Part shown: piece by piece, positions 52,652 through 63,306 of the stretch | How the letters are laid out: each line of letters begins with the position of its first letter | Position numbering within the stretch: position 1 is the first letter of the stretch | Assembly (NCBI GenBank): GCA_023014485.1 | Contig: JAJOZX010008830.1 | Location: 31,001-95,000, forward strand | DNA: 64,000 bases | Reading direction: 5' to 3' | Origin: Bathynomus jamesi | Taxonomy: Eukaryota > Arthropoda > Malacostraca > Isopoda > Cirolanidae | The notes under the pieces: generated by a model | The model's input: the letters and a program-made list of their open reading frames with translations, nothing else | What the model was told of the DNA's origin: nothing | Databases searched by the model: none | Made by a program: the position numbers and the translations under genes

Positions 52652-53026
52652 AATTCATTTCGTACATAAGACTGAAGTACTACTACATATGAAGCATAGA
52701 AGGGTTCGCAATCAGTCCGTTTTTCCTCAACTGGTTCCAAATCTGAACAAACTTCAGATACAGACTCGGCAAACTTATTGAAAGTCTTATAAAATTCCGA
52801 GACACAACTCGAGTATTTATCGCGTTCTGACTTGACTGATTTGTATAAATGTAATTATTTAATTCTTCTTCAAGAGAAAAATATTTTATTCTATAAAATC
52901 TTTCATCATTTTAATTAAATTTACTTGAAAATTCAATACAAATCTCGCAGAAATCAGGGACAAAAGTTACTAAATGAATGGAATCCAAATATAAATTTTT
53001 CTCTCTCTATTATGATAAAAATTTCG

Positions 53027-53293
53027 GTACTTCCTTGTTATCCCGGACCCCAGACTTTTTGCCGAAAATATCACAACTTAACCTAACCAATTGTCAAGGG
53101 CATACAGTTGACCTAACCGTATTTCTTGTATGTCCATAATGATACTTTAAAATCTTATTAATAATAATAACAGAAAAACCGGTGCTTTCCTGTTAGGTCA
53201 ACTGTATGCCCTTGAAAATTGATTAGGTTAAGTTGTGATATTTTCGGCAAAAAAAAGTCTGGGGTCCGGGATAACAGGAAAGTACCAAAATTT
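53027..53293. mobile_element. MITE core with different ends
   Basis: Arms of about 95 bp: TTATCCCGGACCCCAGACTT outermost, then GCCGAAAATATCACAACTTA and the core CAAGGGCATACAGTTGACC, with an AT-rich loop. The core is the one inside the GGATCACC MITEs, the ends are not. Its left part overlaps TTTCGGTAC/GTACCAAAA, also inverted. Confidence 0.85.
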
Positions 53294-53479
53294 CTTATGT
53301 AGAATATAACTTTGAAGTTTTATTTAATTAATCTGAATTTGTATAAAGAATTTTTTCATAAGATTTGTTTGATTTTTTTCTACTTTCGAAATGTTTGACT
53401 TACTTGTACAGGCATTCGGAGTCATATACATTCTTACCCGAATTACTCTTCACCCGATATTTTAATTATTGTAGTCAAC

Positions 53480-53700
53480 CTCCCTCAGTAGTCTTGTAGT
53501 CGTTTCTCGTAGTCGTGTAGTCATTTCCCGCGCCATTCTCGCAGTCGTCGTGATCTCCAATTGACTTTTTCGGTTTTTCTCCCGTTGCAGCAATTCTTGA
53601 GGGCTTCTTTTTTATTTCATTTTTCTGTCGAGCTTCTTTCTTCTTCTTCTTTTGGCGAAATTCTTCTAATTTTTCTATATTAACTCTCTATCATCCACTT
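53480..53700 (-). pseudogene. Lysine-rich open stretch, unrecognised
   Basis: Minus strand: KLEEFRQKKKKKEARQKNEI, KKKPSRIAATGEKPKKSIGD and NDYTTTRNDYKTTEGG, then a stop. No start codon in frame. It may be the N-terminal part of the relic at 49975-53010, cut by the MITE at 53027. Confidence 0.35.
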
Positions 53701-53789
53701 CCCTCCAAAATTTTACAATTGGAACGGTGGTGAACCGAACGAATGAAAAACGTACAGTAACTCCGACATTCTGACGTCACTGTTAAATT

Positions 53790-54330
53790 ATAAAAATAGC
53801 GAGTGTTATATTTTCGTTTGGTTGTCATTATATTCGTTATGTTATATGTTGTTCGTTGATCTCTGGTGTGGTTCTTTTTCGTTGCGTAGTCATCACATCA
53901 TACGTAGTTCTGTCAGGGTGTCGCTGTCCAGTTTTCTGGGCGGCAGGTTCGAATCGATCCGAGCACGAATTTATTCGGCACACACCGTAATGAAGGGTTA
54001 GGGATTTGGAATGCTTAAAGTTGATCAATAATTACAGAGTTTTTACTGAAGGAGATAGTAAATCTGATCAACAAATCCGATGAAGCCCCATTATTGAGCT
54101 CAATTCGCACGTAAATTAGTGTATCCGAGCATTCTTATGGATACTCCTCCTCCCTGCTCTTTTATGGCTTGTCAGTCTTTTATACTGTAGACACAAATAA
54201 TAAGGGGGATGGTACTTGAGAAGGGGGTACTGAATTTGAATTATTGTAAACAATCTTTTATCCGAAAAACCTATTTTAATAATATCAACTTTACTTAACA
54301 TCTTTCGGTTTTCCTTATCGGTCAAGCAAT
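53790..54330 (+). mobile_element. About 510-bp dispersed repeat, copy 2
   Basis: Matches 37445-37960 from GTTATATGTTGTTCG to ACATCTTTCGGTTTTC. It has about 45 extra bases after GATGAAGCCCCA (about 54090-54135) absent from copy 1. Confidence 0.72.
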
Positions 54331-54334
54331 ATAT

Positions 54335-54400
<66 letters not shown>

Positions 54401-54430
54401 CAGTATATATATATAATATTATGTGTGTAC

Positions 54431-54458
<28 letters not shown>
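54335..54458. repeat. (TA)n and (GT)n microsatellites
   Basis: TA to about 54415, then a GT tract. Confidence 0.96.
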
Positions 54459-54464
<6 letters not shown>

Positions 54465-54520
54465 TGAGATCGACTAAACAAAAATTCAGAACAGTTTTAC
54501 GTGCTTGAGGGACGATTACA

Positions 54521-54971
54521 CAGGTCAACAAAAAAACATATTTTTTTCGTTGCCAAGGAAATTCGTACGAATTTAGGGTATTTTGGGGTTGCTGAATTCC
54601 AAAATGAAAGTAGTTTTTCCGATTTGGCTCTAGTTCTTGAGATAATGAATACCCTCAATTAATAGGAAACGTAACCATAACGCGTGCATATGGGAAACTA
54701 CCGGAACATTCTAGATGGTGAGACCGAATAAAATGCCATTATGTATTTCATGTGTTTACTTTTGTATGATTTGAGACAATTTCAATGCGATTTGTAAGTA
54801 GGCTCCGCCTGAACATTAAATTTTTTGCATTTTTACGTGTTTCAATGGGGTACAAATTATCTCATAAATTAGAGCCAATCTAGCAAAACCGATGTCATAT
54901 TCGGAATCAGCACCACAAAGTTACCCCAAAATCACTCTAATATGATTGGCAAGAAAATGAGTGTTGACCAG
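54521..54971. mobile_element. Fold-back MITE with GGTCAACA ends
   Basis: CAGGTCAACAAAAAAACATA at the left and inverse CTGGTCAACACTCATTTTCT at the right; inner TTTTGGGGT and GATTTGGCTCTA.TT also match inverted. Arms about 150 bp, imperfect. No coding. Confidence 0.75.
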
Positions 54972-55172
54972 TGTTATTTGCGTCGAGCAAAGAGAAACCA
55001 ATTTCGCCAAGTCATAATTTCTAAAAGCTGCATCTTGGAAAGAAAGAAAAACTTATAAAAACATGAGGCTTTGAGATTTTACTGAGAGACATCCGACTGG
55101 CTGACATAAAGCGATCAAAATATTTGTTGAACAAATGGAAAAAATATGAGTCGCTCGCATAAATTTGCACTG

Positions 55173-55352
55173 TTAATCCTCAAAAGGTAGGGTGGGATCA
55201 GAATGATCCACGTTGCTTTTATAACTGAAAGTTCAAAGTTGTTTTATGTGGAATAAAAACATATTTTTTAAGTTTATTACACAGAGGTCATTTTGACCCC
55301 ACCCTACCGCTTTTGATACAAATATTTTATCCTACCTGTTGTTGAGGGTTAA
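55173..55352. mobile_element. TTAA-flanked MITE (180 bp), piggyBac-like
   Basis: TTAA on each side; TCCTCAA and TTGAGGG ends; inside, GGTAGGGTGGG near the left pairs with CCCACCCTACC near the right. TTAA targets fit piggyBac, but the family is not proved. Confidence 0.6.
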
Positions 55353-55607
55353 GTCGAGTCACTAATTGTTTAAGGTATTTATTGCACTATCTAATCAACG
55401 TATCGAATTTTTTACTGATAATTAAATCAGTTATTTTTGAATGACAAATAATAACGAAGGTTATATTACAAATATAAGCAAGGTTATATTGCAAAGTCAT
55501 ACGACTCGGTTATTTCAGAGTATAGCTCTGAAGCCTTGTAACTATTGAACTTTACGATCAAACTATTTTTAGGCTATAAGCCTCAGTACAGTAAATCGAT
55601 AAGAACT

Positions 55608-55913
55608 ACATTCCAAAAACTGTCCGTTGCGTGTACCTTAGATTTGAAGGGAATAAAAATGGACTTAATCGGTAGACTGAAGGTACACTGAGCGTACACA
55701 GAGAGGTTTTCTTTATTCCCTGCAAGTGTACTCTTCGTATTTTTCACTTAGTTCCAGAGCACACCGCTTGTCAAGATATTAACCGTTTCAGGTATTCTCT
55801 ATCTACTATCGACCTGCTATATATGTACCTTCTTTATATTTGACAAGAGTACATTTAGTCCTTTTTCTTCCACTCGGATCTAAGGTACACACAGCGGACA
55901 GTTTTTAGAGTGT
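55608..55913. mobile_element. TIR element (about 305 bp)
   Basis: AAAACTGTCCGTTGCGTGTA and the inverse of AAAACTGTCCGCTGTGTGTA, continuing CCTTAGAT, give TIRs of about 35 bp or more. No coding, no clear target duplication. Confidence 0.72.
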
Positions 55914-57160
55914 ACGGCAAGATGCTAAGTCTAGTCACTTAACGCTTAGAAGAATATCTAGGTCTTTATTTACAAGTCCGTTTCCATCTTAGCAAAATTT
56001 AGGATACGCACATTAAGTAAACTAAAGTAACGTATCCGATTGTTATTCTGACTTACAAGATACTTCCCTTTCTTTAACATAAAGTATTAAGTTTTAGTGA
56101 CAGTCTTAAGGTGGGAAATTGATACCTTTGAGGCGAAGAGCCAGGTTAAAGTCTACACTTTGGATTGTTCAAATAATTCATATAATTTTTTATGCGAGAA
56201 GGAGAGGCGAAGGGCGAGTACCCTCAAAAATGCACCCCCTTCAAAAGAAGGAAAAGGATAGCCAAAATCAAAGTCCAGAATGATGCTATTTTGTTTTTCT
56301 TTTTTAATTTTGAAAAGAATGCGTAGTGTGTAAGATGCATATATGTATAGTGACTAATAATGTGTTTGAAAGCATACTGGACTGCTCACAGGGTAGATGA
56401 GACACGGAAAAAGACCAGTTAAGAAGGACAGTGACAGGAGAAACGGGAGTTCCAGTACGCCCTGTCTCCCGCCTAACTTCCCCTCCCCCTCCTCGGAATA
56501 CTTCCTCTCCCTCGTTGATTGGTGTATACAATCTTCTCCTATAATATAATATAATATAAATATACTTTCAAGATATTAATAAGACGTGAAACGTAAGGTT
56601 TCTCCTCACAGACGACACAGTATCTTAATATTCTTTATTATCCGCTAGATTTTAGGCTTCTTTTGTCTCAGCAACCACATCTTCTTATTTTGAACTGAGA
56701 AGCTTTACAAGACCAAAAATCAAAGTTTTGATGCTGTGAAGTAATAAGCCTAATTTTTACCAATATTATTAAAAAAAAAAATCCGAAACCACCTCAGTTA
56801 CTAAAAATGGTTTGTTATGCCCCTCACAGTATCGTATAGTGCAGATATTTTAGTGTAATTGTGAAAATAATAATGCCACTGAAGATTTTAGTTGAAGATA
56901 ACGCGCTGGAATCATATAAGAGAAAGGTCATAATATATTTACACGCCAGTTACAGTTTTCCTTTTAGTTGAACCTCGGAGGAAATGCTTTAATTCTGCAA
57001 TTTTTGTAACTGAAAAAGGTCAAGAAGACACGTGCATACATCTTTCAAAAGTCTCTCACTCATGCATCAGACAGGTTTCATGTATATATCATCCCCTTTA
57101 TCTGATATCCGTATGCACTTATCGTATGTTGTAAATTTTGTTCTATTACACTAATACAAA
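55914..57160. other. No feature seen
   Basis: AT-rich DNA; a GAGG-rich patch near 56400-56520 and ATAAT repeats near 56540. No domain or repeat supported. Confidence 0.45.
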
Positions 57161-57161
57161 G

Positions 57162-57163
<2 letters not shown>

Positions 57164-57230
<67 letters not shown>
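57164..57230. repeat. (TA)n microsatellite
   Basis: TA tract on the left of the PLE-tail inverted repeat; another at 57431-57467 on the right. Confidence 0.95.
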
Positions 57231-57231
<1 letters not shown>

Positions 57232-57387
57232 CAACCACAGGGAAAAAGGAAAAAAGAAACACGAATTCCGAGCGCTTTCGTGATATATTCACATTTTCAA
57301 AGACATTTTCTCCTGTCCTTGAAAATGTGAATATATCACGAAAGCGCTCGGAATTCGTGTTTCTTTTTTCCTTTTTCCCTGTGGTTG
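57232..57387. mobile_element. Perfect 69-bp inverted repeat of a PLE tail
   Basis: Arms 57232-57300 and 57319-57387 appear identical when inverted, with an 18-bp spacer. The right arm holds TTGAAAATGTGAATATATCA, CGAAAGCGCTCGGAATTCG, a sequence type I know from Penelope-like tails, similar to 28366-28412. So two tails lie head to head. Confidence 0.82.
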
Positions 57388-57436
57388 TTTGCTTATTAAT
57401 AAGATCACGTGTTATTTTGTGATTTTACTGCATATA

Positions 57437-57467
<31 letters not shown>

Positions 57468-57499
57468 AAACAGTAAGTTGAGATTCTTACGAACAAGAG

Positions 57500-57510
57500 C
57501 TAAAAAAATA

Positions 57511-57548
<38 letters not shown>

Positions 57549-57810
57549 AGTTCAGGAAGAACCGATTCGCCTCTATTTAAAGGGCATATCTCAGCGGAAA
57601 AACAAAGAAAAAGTGAGAGGAAAGACAGAGGAAAAAGAAAGGGTGGAGGGGACAGTCGAAGTGGAAAAAGACCAAGGATGACAAGGACTGCAGGGTCGAG
57701 CCCCATCATCCTTGGGTGCTAGGGCCGGGAGGGCGCACGTGAAACCTCCAGGAACAAGCACGTACAAACGAGCACAAAGAGCACTCAAGAGCACGAGCTT
57801 AGAACCCCCT
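57500..57810. other. Unassigned GC-richer segment between TA tracts
   Basis: TA and poly(T) at 57509-57550, then a lysine/glutamate-rich ORF to 57681 that begins in microsatellite and is not convincing. CCAAGGATG and CATCATCCTTGG form a hairpin (57672-57716). TA tract again at 57821-57867. Confidence 0.35.
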
Positions 57811-57879
57811 TGCGGGGATTATATATATATATATATATATTATATTATATATATATATATATATATACAGTATATTGCA

Positions 57880-59670
57880 CTTAAAAATTTTTACTCGATC
57901 TTTTAATTAAAGGATTTCTGAGAAGTGCACTAGTGGCCCTTTAATGTTAGGAAATGGTGCGGTAAAATATCTAAAATATTTAGTGAGCAAAAATTAAGCT
58001 GCATCAGTTCAAAATAACAATGCCTCGCCAATTTAAAGGAAAGGAAATGAAATTAATAGTTAAATGGTATAATCTAATTTCTACGTTAAAATTTGTTACG
58101 TATAATGCAAATGGAAAACGAGTAAATTATATTAAATAACTTAAATATAATTTGTTTATATATGCAAATATTAATTAATAAATATAGAATTAAAATTCGT
58201 TAAAAAAAGCGAAACAAAAATTATGCAAAGAGACATTAATATTTCTAAAAAGGTTTTAAATATTAAGGAAACTAAAGCTAAAAGCTATGAATAATTTATG
58301 AAGTAAATTCGAAATTTTATATTTACGTATTTACTTATATATAAAGTAAGTAAGAAACAGTTAAAAAGCTTAATAGATTCATTTGTACAAAAGCATAAAT
58401 ATAAATTAAATAATTTTTTTTTCAAATTTCTTCTCAGTGGTAAATTCTAAACAATTTTTTCTTTGTAATCTTTCAAATTCCTCCTCAGTGGTAAATCATA
58501 AGTGATTTTTTCTTTTTAATCTTTCAAAACCACTTTAGTGACCGTTTTCGGTGAATCTCTGTCCTTCCATTAAATTTGAATTTTCATCGTATTTCCATTT
58601 CCTTTCCTTTCATCTCATACTTTCCCGCTCCTAACAGTACTTCCTGGAGTTCTTTATGGCCTTCCTTTCCTCAAGCTCTCCACTCAAGTATTTTTTTTTA
58701 TATTTTCCCCCTTTTATATTCTTTACTTTTCCATGGTTCTTGATTTTTCACCATTTTCTCTCTTTGTGTACCTTTGTCTTATTTTTCAAAGGCGCTTTCA
58801 ATTAATATTTGTTCATGATATCTTTTACATTTTATTCCCTTCCTTTATATTACTACCACATTTCCATATCTCCCCATTTTTCTTCATGTTTAATGGAGGG
58901 ATATCTTTTATTCGTTATCGTGCAGTTTCCTCTCCTCTGAATACATCATAAAACCCTCTTGCATTCTTTTTCTTTTCTTCTCTTTTTAATTTCCTTTTCA
59001 TGTTCAATGTAGAGGTACTCTTGACGTTGTTATTTTGAGCTTTCCTCCGATCTCCTCTGAGCTCTTCTGATTTTTGGACTTCGAACTTTATCACTTATCA
59101 TCGCAAATTGGCTGTGAATATTTTTCCAAGGAAAAATCTTTTCAAAATATTTAATTCTTGGTCTGAAGGAAAGAAAGTTTTCCCCTTTACACTCTTTTAA
59201 AGCAGTCAAAATTTTACACGCTTAGAACTGAAATGCGTAGTTTCTTAATTTTCACTATTCCTAAACCTCTGCAAAATTAAAAAAATTAGAAAAACCTTTC
59301 TACTTCACTTTCTCCTGAAGTAGTCTTACTTTCATATTCGGAGCACTTAAAGTCATTACCATTTAATCTCTGATTTACAGTTCTTTGCCTATTCATGTTT
59401 TACGTTTCAAGTCCAACTCATGAAATGAATCAGCCACTAATCTCTGATTCATTTTCTCCCTTTCCTTCTTATTCAGATTTCTCTACCCCTCATCTATTCA
59501 TCTAATTATCCTCTCATACCTCGCTTTAAGATTTTAACATAATGAATTCAGTCTCCCAGTTTTCAAGGAGAGAAATATCATGAATATTCATTCTTACAGC
59601 CAAAGCTTTTATAATGTTTTATGGTTCACAGTAGTATAGTGAAAGAAATACAGGACATTTTTCTTAAAAT
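57880..59670. other. AT-rich then CT-rich region, no clear gene
   Basis: 57880-58400 is AT-rich with nothing seen. 58424-58540 holds two diverged copies of a 56-bp unit (TCTCAGTGGTAAAT.C and AATCTTTCAAA). The minus strand of 58400-58800 is purine-rich and gives short peptide-like stretches (FTTEEEFERLQRKNCLEFTT), but with many stops. Confidence 0.35.
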
Positions 59671-59673
59671 TAT

Positions 59674-60410
59674 AAAGCCTTGTTTACATTTGACACTTTT
59701 CTGTCGGCACTTCACTATCGATCATAGTGTAAACAGTTTAGAAGTAACTCTCCGACAGTAGTTGACATATCTCTCGACGCACGACCTATTCAGCTTTTCT
59801 GGATAGCAAGGCTCAACTTGCACTAACGCATCTCTCGGGAACAAAAACTAGTTCTATTTTTTCGCCCATTCTCGATAGTTGTTTGCATTGTGAGCCATAT
59901 ATAATATAATGGTCATGCGAAGCTTAGTGTCCTTTTTCTTCACTTGATTTTCTAATGAGATAAATCAGGTCCTCGATATCAGTTGTGGTAGTCTCAAGAA
60001 CTTTCGAAAGTGGGCTTGATCTTCCAGACGCAGTTCTTTCTGTACTGCTGCATCAGCTGCACGCCTGACAATCCATAGTTTCACCCAACATGACCACGTT
60101 CATTTTTCGTTTCGTTTCTTGATATGAAAAAAAAATAGCAACAATGCAACTACGACTGCAGCCCCTTCCACACAGGGAACCATTCTGTCTCAAACTGGTA
60201 GTGCAAGATGCACTTCCGCCCGACAGACCAGTGTCTGAGAGAATAGTGTAAGTGATGTGGAAGAAGTGTCGAAATTTTTGCTTGAGAGCTTCTCTTAGAG
60301 AAGTATGGATACATACTCTCAAAATATTTTTATCTCAAATGTAAATATCACTCGTCAGAAATGTCGAGAGTAACTGTCGACAGAAAGACGTCAAATGTAA
60401 ACTCGCCTTT
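59674..60410. mobile_element. TIR element (about 740 bp)
   Basis: AAAGCCTTGTTTACATTTGA and the inverse of AAAGGCGAGTTTACATTTGA, continuing CTTTTCTGTCG/CTTTCTGTCG; further GTCGAGAG/CTCTCGAC pairs inside. An 89-codon minus ORF (60053-60322) has no recognisable domain. The family is uncertain. Confidence 0.72.
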
Positions 60411-61210
60411 TTTTTCTAAAAAAAAACCCTGAAATTGAATGTAAACAAATGTTTAAAAAGCATTTAATAACACAAAAATAGCTGTAAAAAATAACTTTTA
60501 AAAACTCCAACCAAATATTGTCGCCAGTTAAAGGTAAATTTCATGTTTTTTCCTTTAAAATGAATATTAAAAAATAATTCCAATTGTTAGTATGTAAGTT
60601 TCCATATTACCTATATTAAAGCTAAGGTAGCTTTCCGTTAAAAAATTGAAAATAACTGATAAACAGATATTACATTACAATACATTAACATTACTTATAT
60701 TTCGTCCCTTCTACAAACTAAATTGGTAGCCATATTCAGTACTACAAACTTGTAATGAATTGTAATGACCTACTACGATTCACCACATAATAATGACATA
60801 AGCAGAATGAAATATGAAAATACAATTTAATTAATCCCGATTTTCTTTGATTTTAATTGTTTTACGTCAGTTGATTTTATTTTAATTAGGTGAAATTCGT
60901 GTTCCTTGAAGTGTCAAAAAATATACGACAGACTGTGAAATTACAGGAAAAATAGGACATTACAGGACATTCCCGAAATTTATAGTAAATATAGGGATTA
61001 CAGCACATCTCTGAACAATACACATGCAGTACATCGGATAACATGTTTAAGAATAGATAGATATTTTTTGTAAATTGAGTTCTGACCCATAGTTCGGCTT
61101 GGGGTGAGTAGGGAGAGAGCAAATCCGGAGAGACGAGTAACTGATACTTCGATGAAACGACGCTCTCATGAAACGAAGCTTCTTCTATTTAATGAAGTGA
61201 TAAAAAAAAT
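60411..61210. other. No feature seen
   Basis: AT-rich, no ORF or repeat supported. Confidence 0.45.
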
Positions 61211-61329
61211 CGTTTGAAAAATAACCACTTGGTGTACATAAGATTTCGAAGTTGGGGTTTGCGTGGTGTGAGAGTTCAACTTGGAATTTTCTATAATTGT
61301 TTACCGTTTACTGTCTTTGAAACTTTACT

Positions 61330-61440
61330 TCCTTCTTTGGCTACCCTAAGATGGATCCTCGGGTCTTTGGTAGCCTGTAACTTCTGTAATATTGATGTAA
61401 AATGTAACGTTAGTAAAAAACGCTTAGTTTTGCTTCCGCT
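61330..61440. repeat. Dispersed repeat shared with 8150-8340
   Basis: GGATCCTCGGGTCTTTGGTA and GCCTGTAACTTCTGTAAT match the earlier copy. It lies upstream of a reverse SINE fragment here. Confidence 0.5.
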
Positions 61441-61487
61441 CGAATTGTTTATTCTGAAGGTCAAGCTTTACCCCGCACGTTTGACCT

Positions 61488-61610
61488 ACACCTTAACGTG
61501 GAATCCGAACCACAACACACCAAAGAAGTCTACAATTACAAAGTTCTTGCCCGGACGCGATTTCATGACCTCCCATTCAAAGCCAGTAACGGGTAAGTTA
61601 CCAAGGCGGG

Positions 61611-61612
<2 letters not shown>
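61488..61612 (-). mobile_element. SINE with tRNA-like modules, copy 3 (second half only)
   Basis: Minus strand: GGTCATGAAATCGCGTCCGG (B box region), then the tail GGTTCGGATTCCACGTTAAG. It matches the second module and tail of 9065-9345; the first module is missing where the TA tract begins. Confidence 0.65.
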
Positions 61613-61685
<73 letters not shown>

Positions 61686-61686
61686 T
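61613..61686. repeat. (TA)n microsatellite
   Basis: TA tract between the SINE fragment and the PLE. Confidence 0.95.
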
Positions 61687-61779
61687 ATGCGGGTTGCTTC
61701 TACAGAGCTTCAATTTAATATTTAGTAGAAATCCAATGACAAGGAGAAATGTAAATGCCATGAAAAGTCTTCTTTATTG

Positions 61780-61812
61780 CGCAACGTTTCGAGCAATACG
61801 CTCATCTTCAGG
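61780..61812 (-). ncRNA. Hammerhead-like motif in PLE tail
   Basis: Minus strand CTGAAGA, T, GAGC-GTATT-GCTC, GAAACG. The mirrored copy is at 63329-63357. Same architecture as 28366-28412, with a different stem sequence. Confidence 0.42.
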
Positions 61813-62156
61813 CTGTTTAATAACAATGTGAAATTAAAATCAATATTGAATGAAAAACAAACAGAAATTTCTATAACCTATTCGTAAAGACAAATTTTAA
61901 AAGACTGAGAAAAGAGGTGTAAGTTCTAAGTTATACAGATTTACATATCAAAATTAAGAAGTTATTTTTAAATACATGTAGTAAATGTGAAATTATACAC
62001 TGGAAAAATTACCAATAGTACACTGGAACAATGGAGCTATCTACCTTACACAGCAGTATCCGAGGCCGACTAATTTGAGCAGAGGAGACGGGAATGAAAG
62101 ATGGCGAGGGAGATAGGGGAAGGAGGGATTATAAGGAATTGGGGAAGAAGGAGGGA

Positions 62157-62475
62157 TCATAGCAGATTGAGAGGGACGGACGATGAGTCAACATTCAGAC
62201 TAGGGGACAATGCTTTAATGAAAAGGGATTCTAAAATTCTTAGTGAGTTGGGACAAGTATTACAACCAAGAATTTTAAAATTGTCTAAAGTGACATCAAT
62301 TTTACATTTGATGCTATGTTCACGAATGCTGGAGGCTTCCTTAGTTTTTAAAATTTTACCTGTTCGGCCACTTATTCCCATATGCGAATAAAATCTAGCC
62401 CTGAGAGAGCGAACAGTGCTGCCGATGTAATTCCCAAGGAGACACCTAGGGCAGGTAAATAAATATACAACACGC
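62157..62475 (-). pseudogene. PLE GIY-YIG endonuclease
   Basis: VVYLFTCPRCLLGNYIGSTV, RSLRARFYSH, then EHSIKCK and ILESLFIKAL with the expected glutamate. An in-frame stop and a tRNA-3'-half-like GAGTCAGGGGTTCGATCC lie just upstream (62483-62500), replacing the normal linker. Confidence 0.88.
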
Positions 62476-62520
62476 TACGCAACGAGTCAGGGGTTCGATC
62501 CTTCGCTGAGAAAAAGCTAC

Positions 62521-63306
62521 CTAAAGACGTTTTATAATAAATATGATGCGGAAATCAGTATGATAAAAAAATTTCCTTAACAATTTTGTAAATTTAAGCT
62601 TAAATTCCTTATTCAAGGGACCCATTTCAGGTACCAAGAAATATTTTATATCCTTCGGCACTGTAATACATGGAAGTTGAGGGCTATAAACATTATTTAA
62701 GAAGGATCTAATTAGTTTGTCTACATATTGAACAGGAAAACTATTATTAGTAAAGTATGATCTTAGATTATTAAATTCATCATTAAGTAAGGTAAAATTA
62801 GAGGTCAAATTATATCCTCTGAACAGGAGAGTTTTAATACAAGACATCTTATAGTTGAAATCAGTAAAACTAAAAAAAATTCATGCCCAAACCAGTGAAA
62901 GTGGGTTTCCTATAAACTGATGTAGTAATAGAATCACCGTTTTTCGAAATTAAAAGATCTAAGAAGGGGAGGGAGCCATTTTGCTCAGTTTCCATTGTAT
63001 ACGTTATATTGGGGTGCAAAGAATTTAGGAAGTTAAAGAATTGTTGCGCTTGTACCGCATTATCAAAGACTGCTATCGAATCATCAACGAAGCGTCGATA
63101 GAAAATTGGCTTGAGATGAGTGGGAGATTGTCTAAAAATTACACTTTCTAAATGAGTCATAAAAAAGTCAGCTGCTAACGGTCCGACTGGTGATCCCATC
63201 CCTACCCCATCAATTTGTTGGTAAACCTTATTGTTGAAAGTGAAATAGCATTGTTTGAAGACCAATTCTAAAAGTTCCTTCAAATGAGACAATGAAAAAC
63301 CATGAA
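62521..63306 (-). pseudogene. PLE reverse transcriptase, N-terminally truncated
   Basis: VDNFHGFSLSHLKELLELVF, then GVGMGSPVGPLAADFFMTHL and FYRRFVDDSIAVFDN (catalytic DD, F where Y is common), NGSLPFLDLLISK and VYRKPTFTG. A frameshift near 62875 leads into FKLKFTKLL and the post-RT thumb. It copies the element's RNA; here only the palm and thumb remain. Confidence 0.9.

Larger units (their letters stand above)
49975..53010 (-). pseudogene. Unrecognised coding relic split by a Tc1 element and a MITE
   Basis: The minus strand outside the insertions reads as low-stop, codon-like protein: KYFSLEEELNNYIY, SERDKYSSCVSEFYKTFNKF and AESVSEVCSDLEPVEEKRTD (about 52690-52890); NDTLRMINRTNDLVSCEKCE and VLNNTKRYLSNIENGFEFGE (51840-52010); MNADEHFDENFNESIRKFVC (about 51720-51780); and, beyond the Tc1, VTLKMTEAEAPMNKVHNFSK and FRIGIQFEDVIDEFMSFYR (49980-50150). 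Acidic and helical, no domain recognised; several frameshifts and stops. A retroelement gag or an old host gene are both possible. Confidence 0.45.

Noticed and set aside
53880..54010. tRNA-like promoter in the 510-bp repeat
   Set aside because: Only a B-box-like word is present; no A box at a suitable distance.
57478..57681. Lysine/glutamate-rich ORF as a host gene
   Set aside because: It begins in a TA/poly(T) tract and has purine-biased, low-complexity content without a recognised domain.
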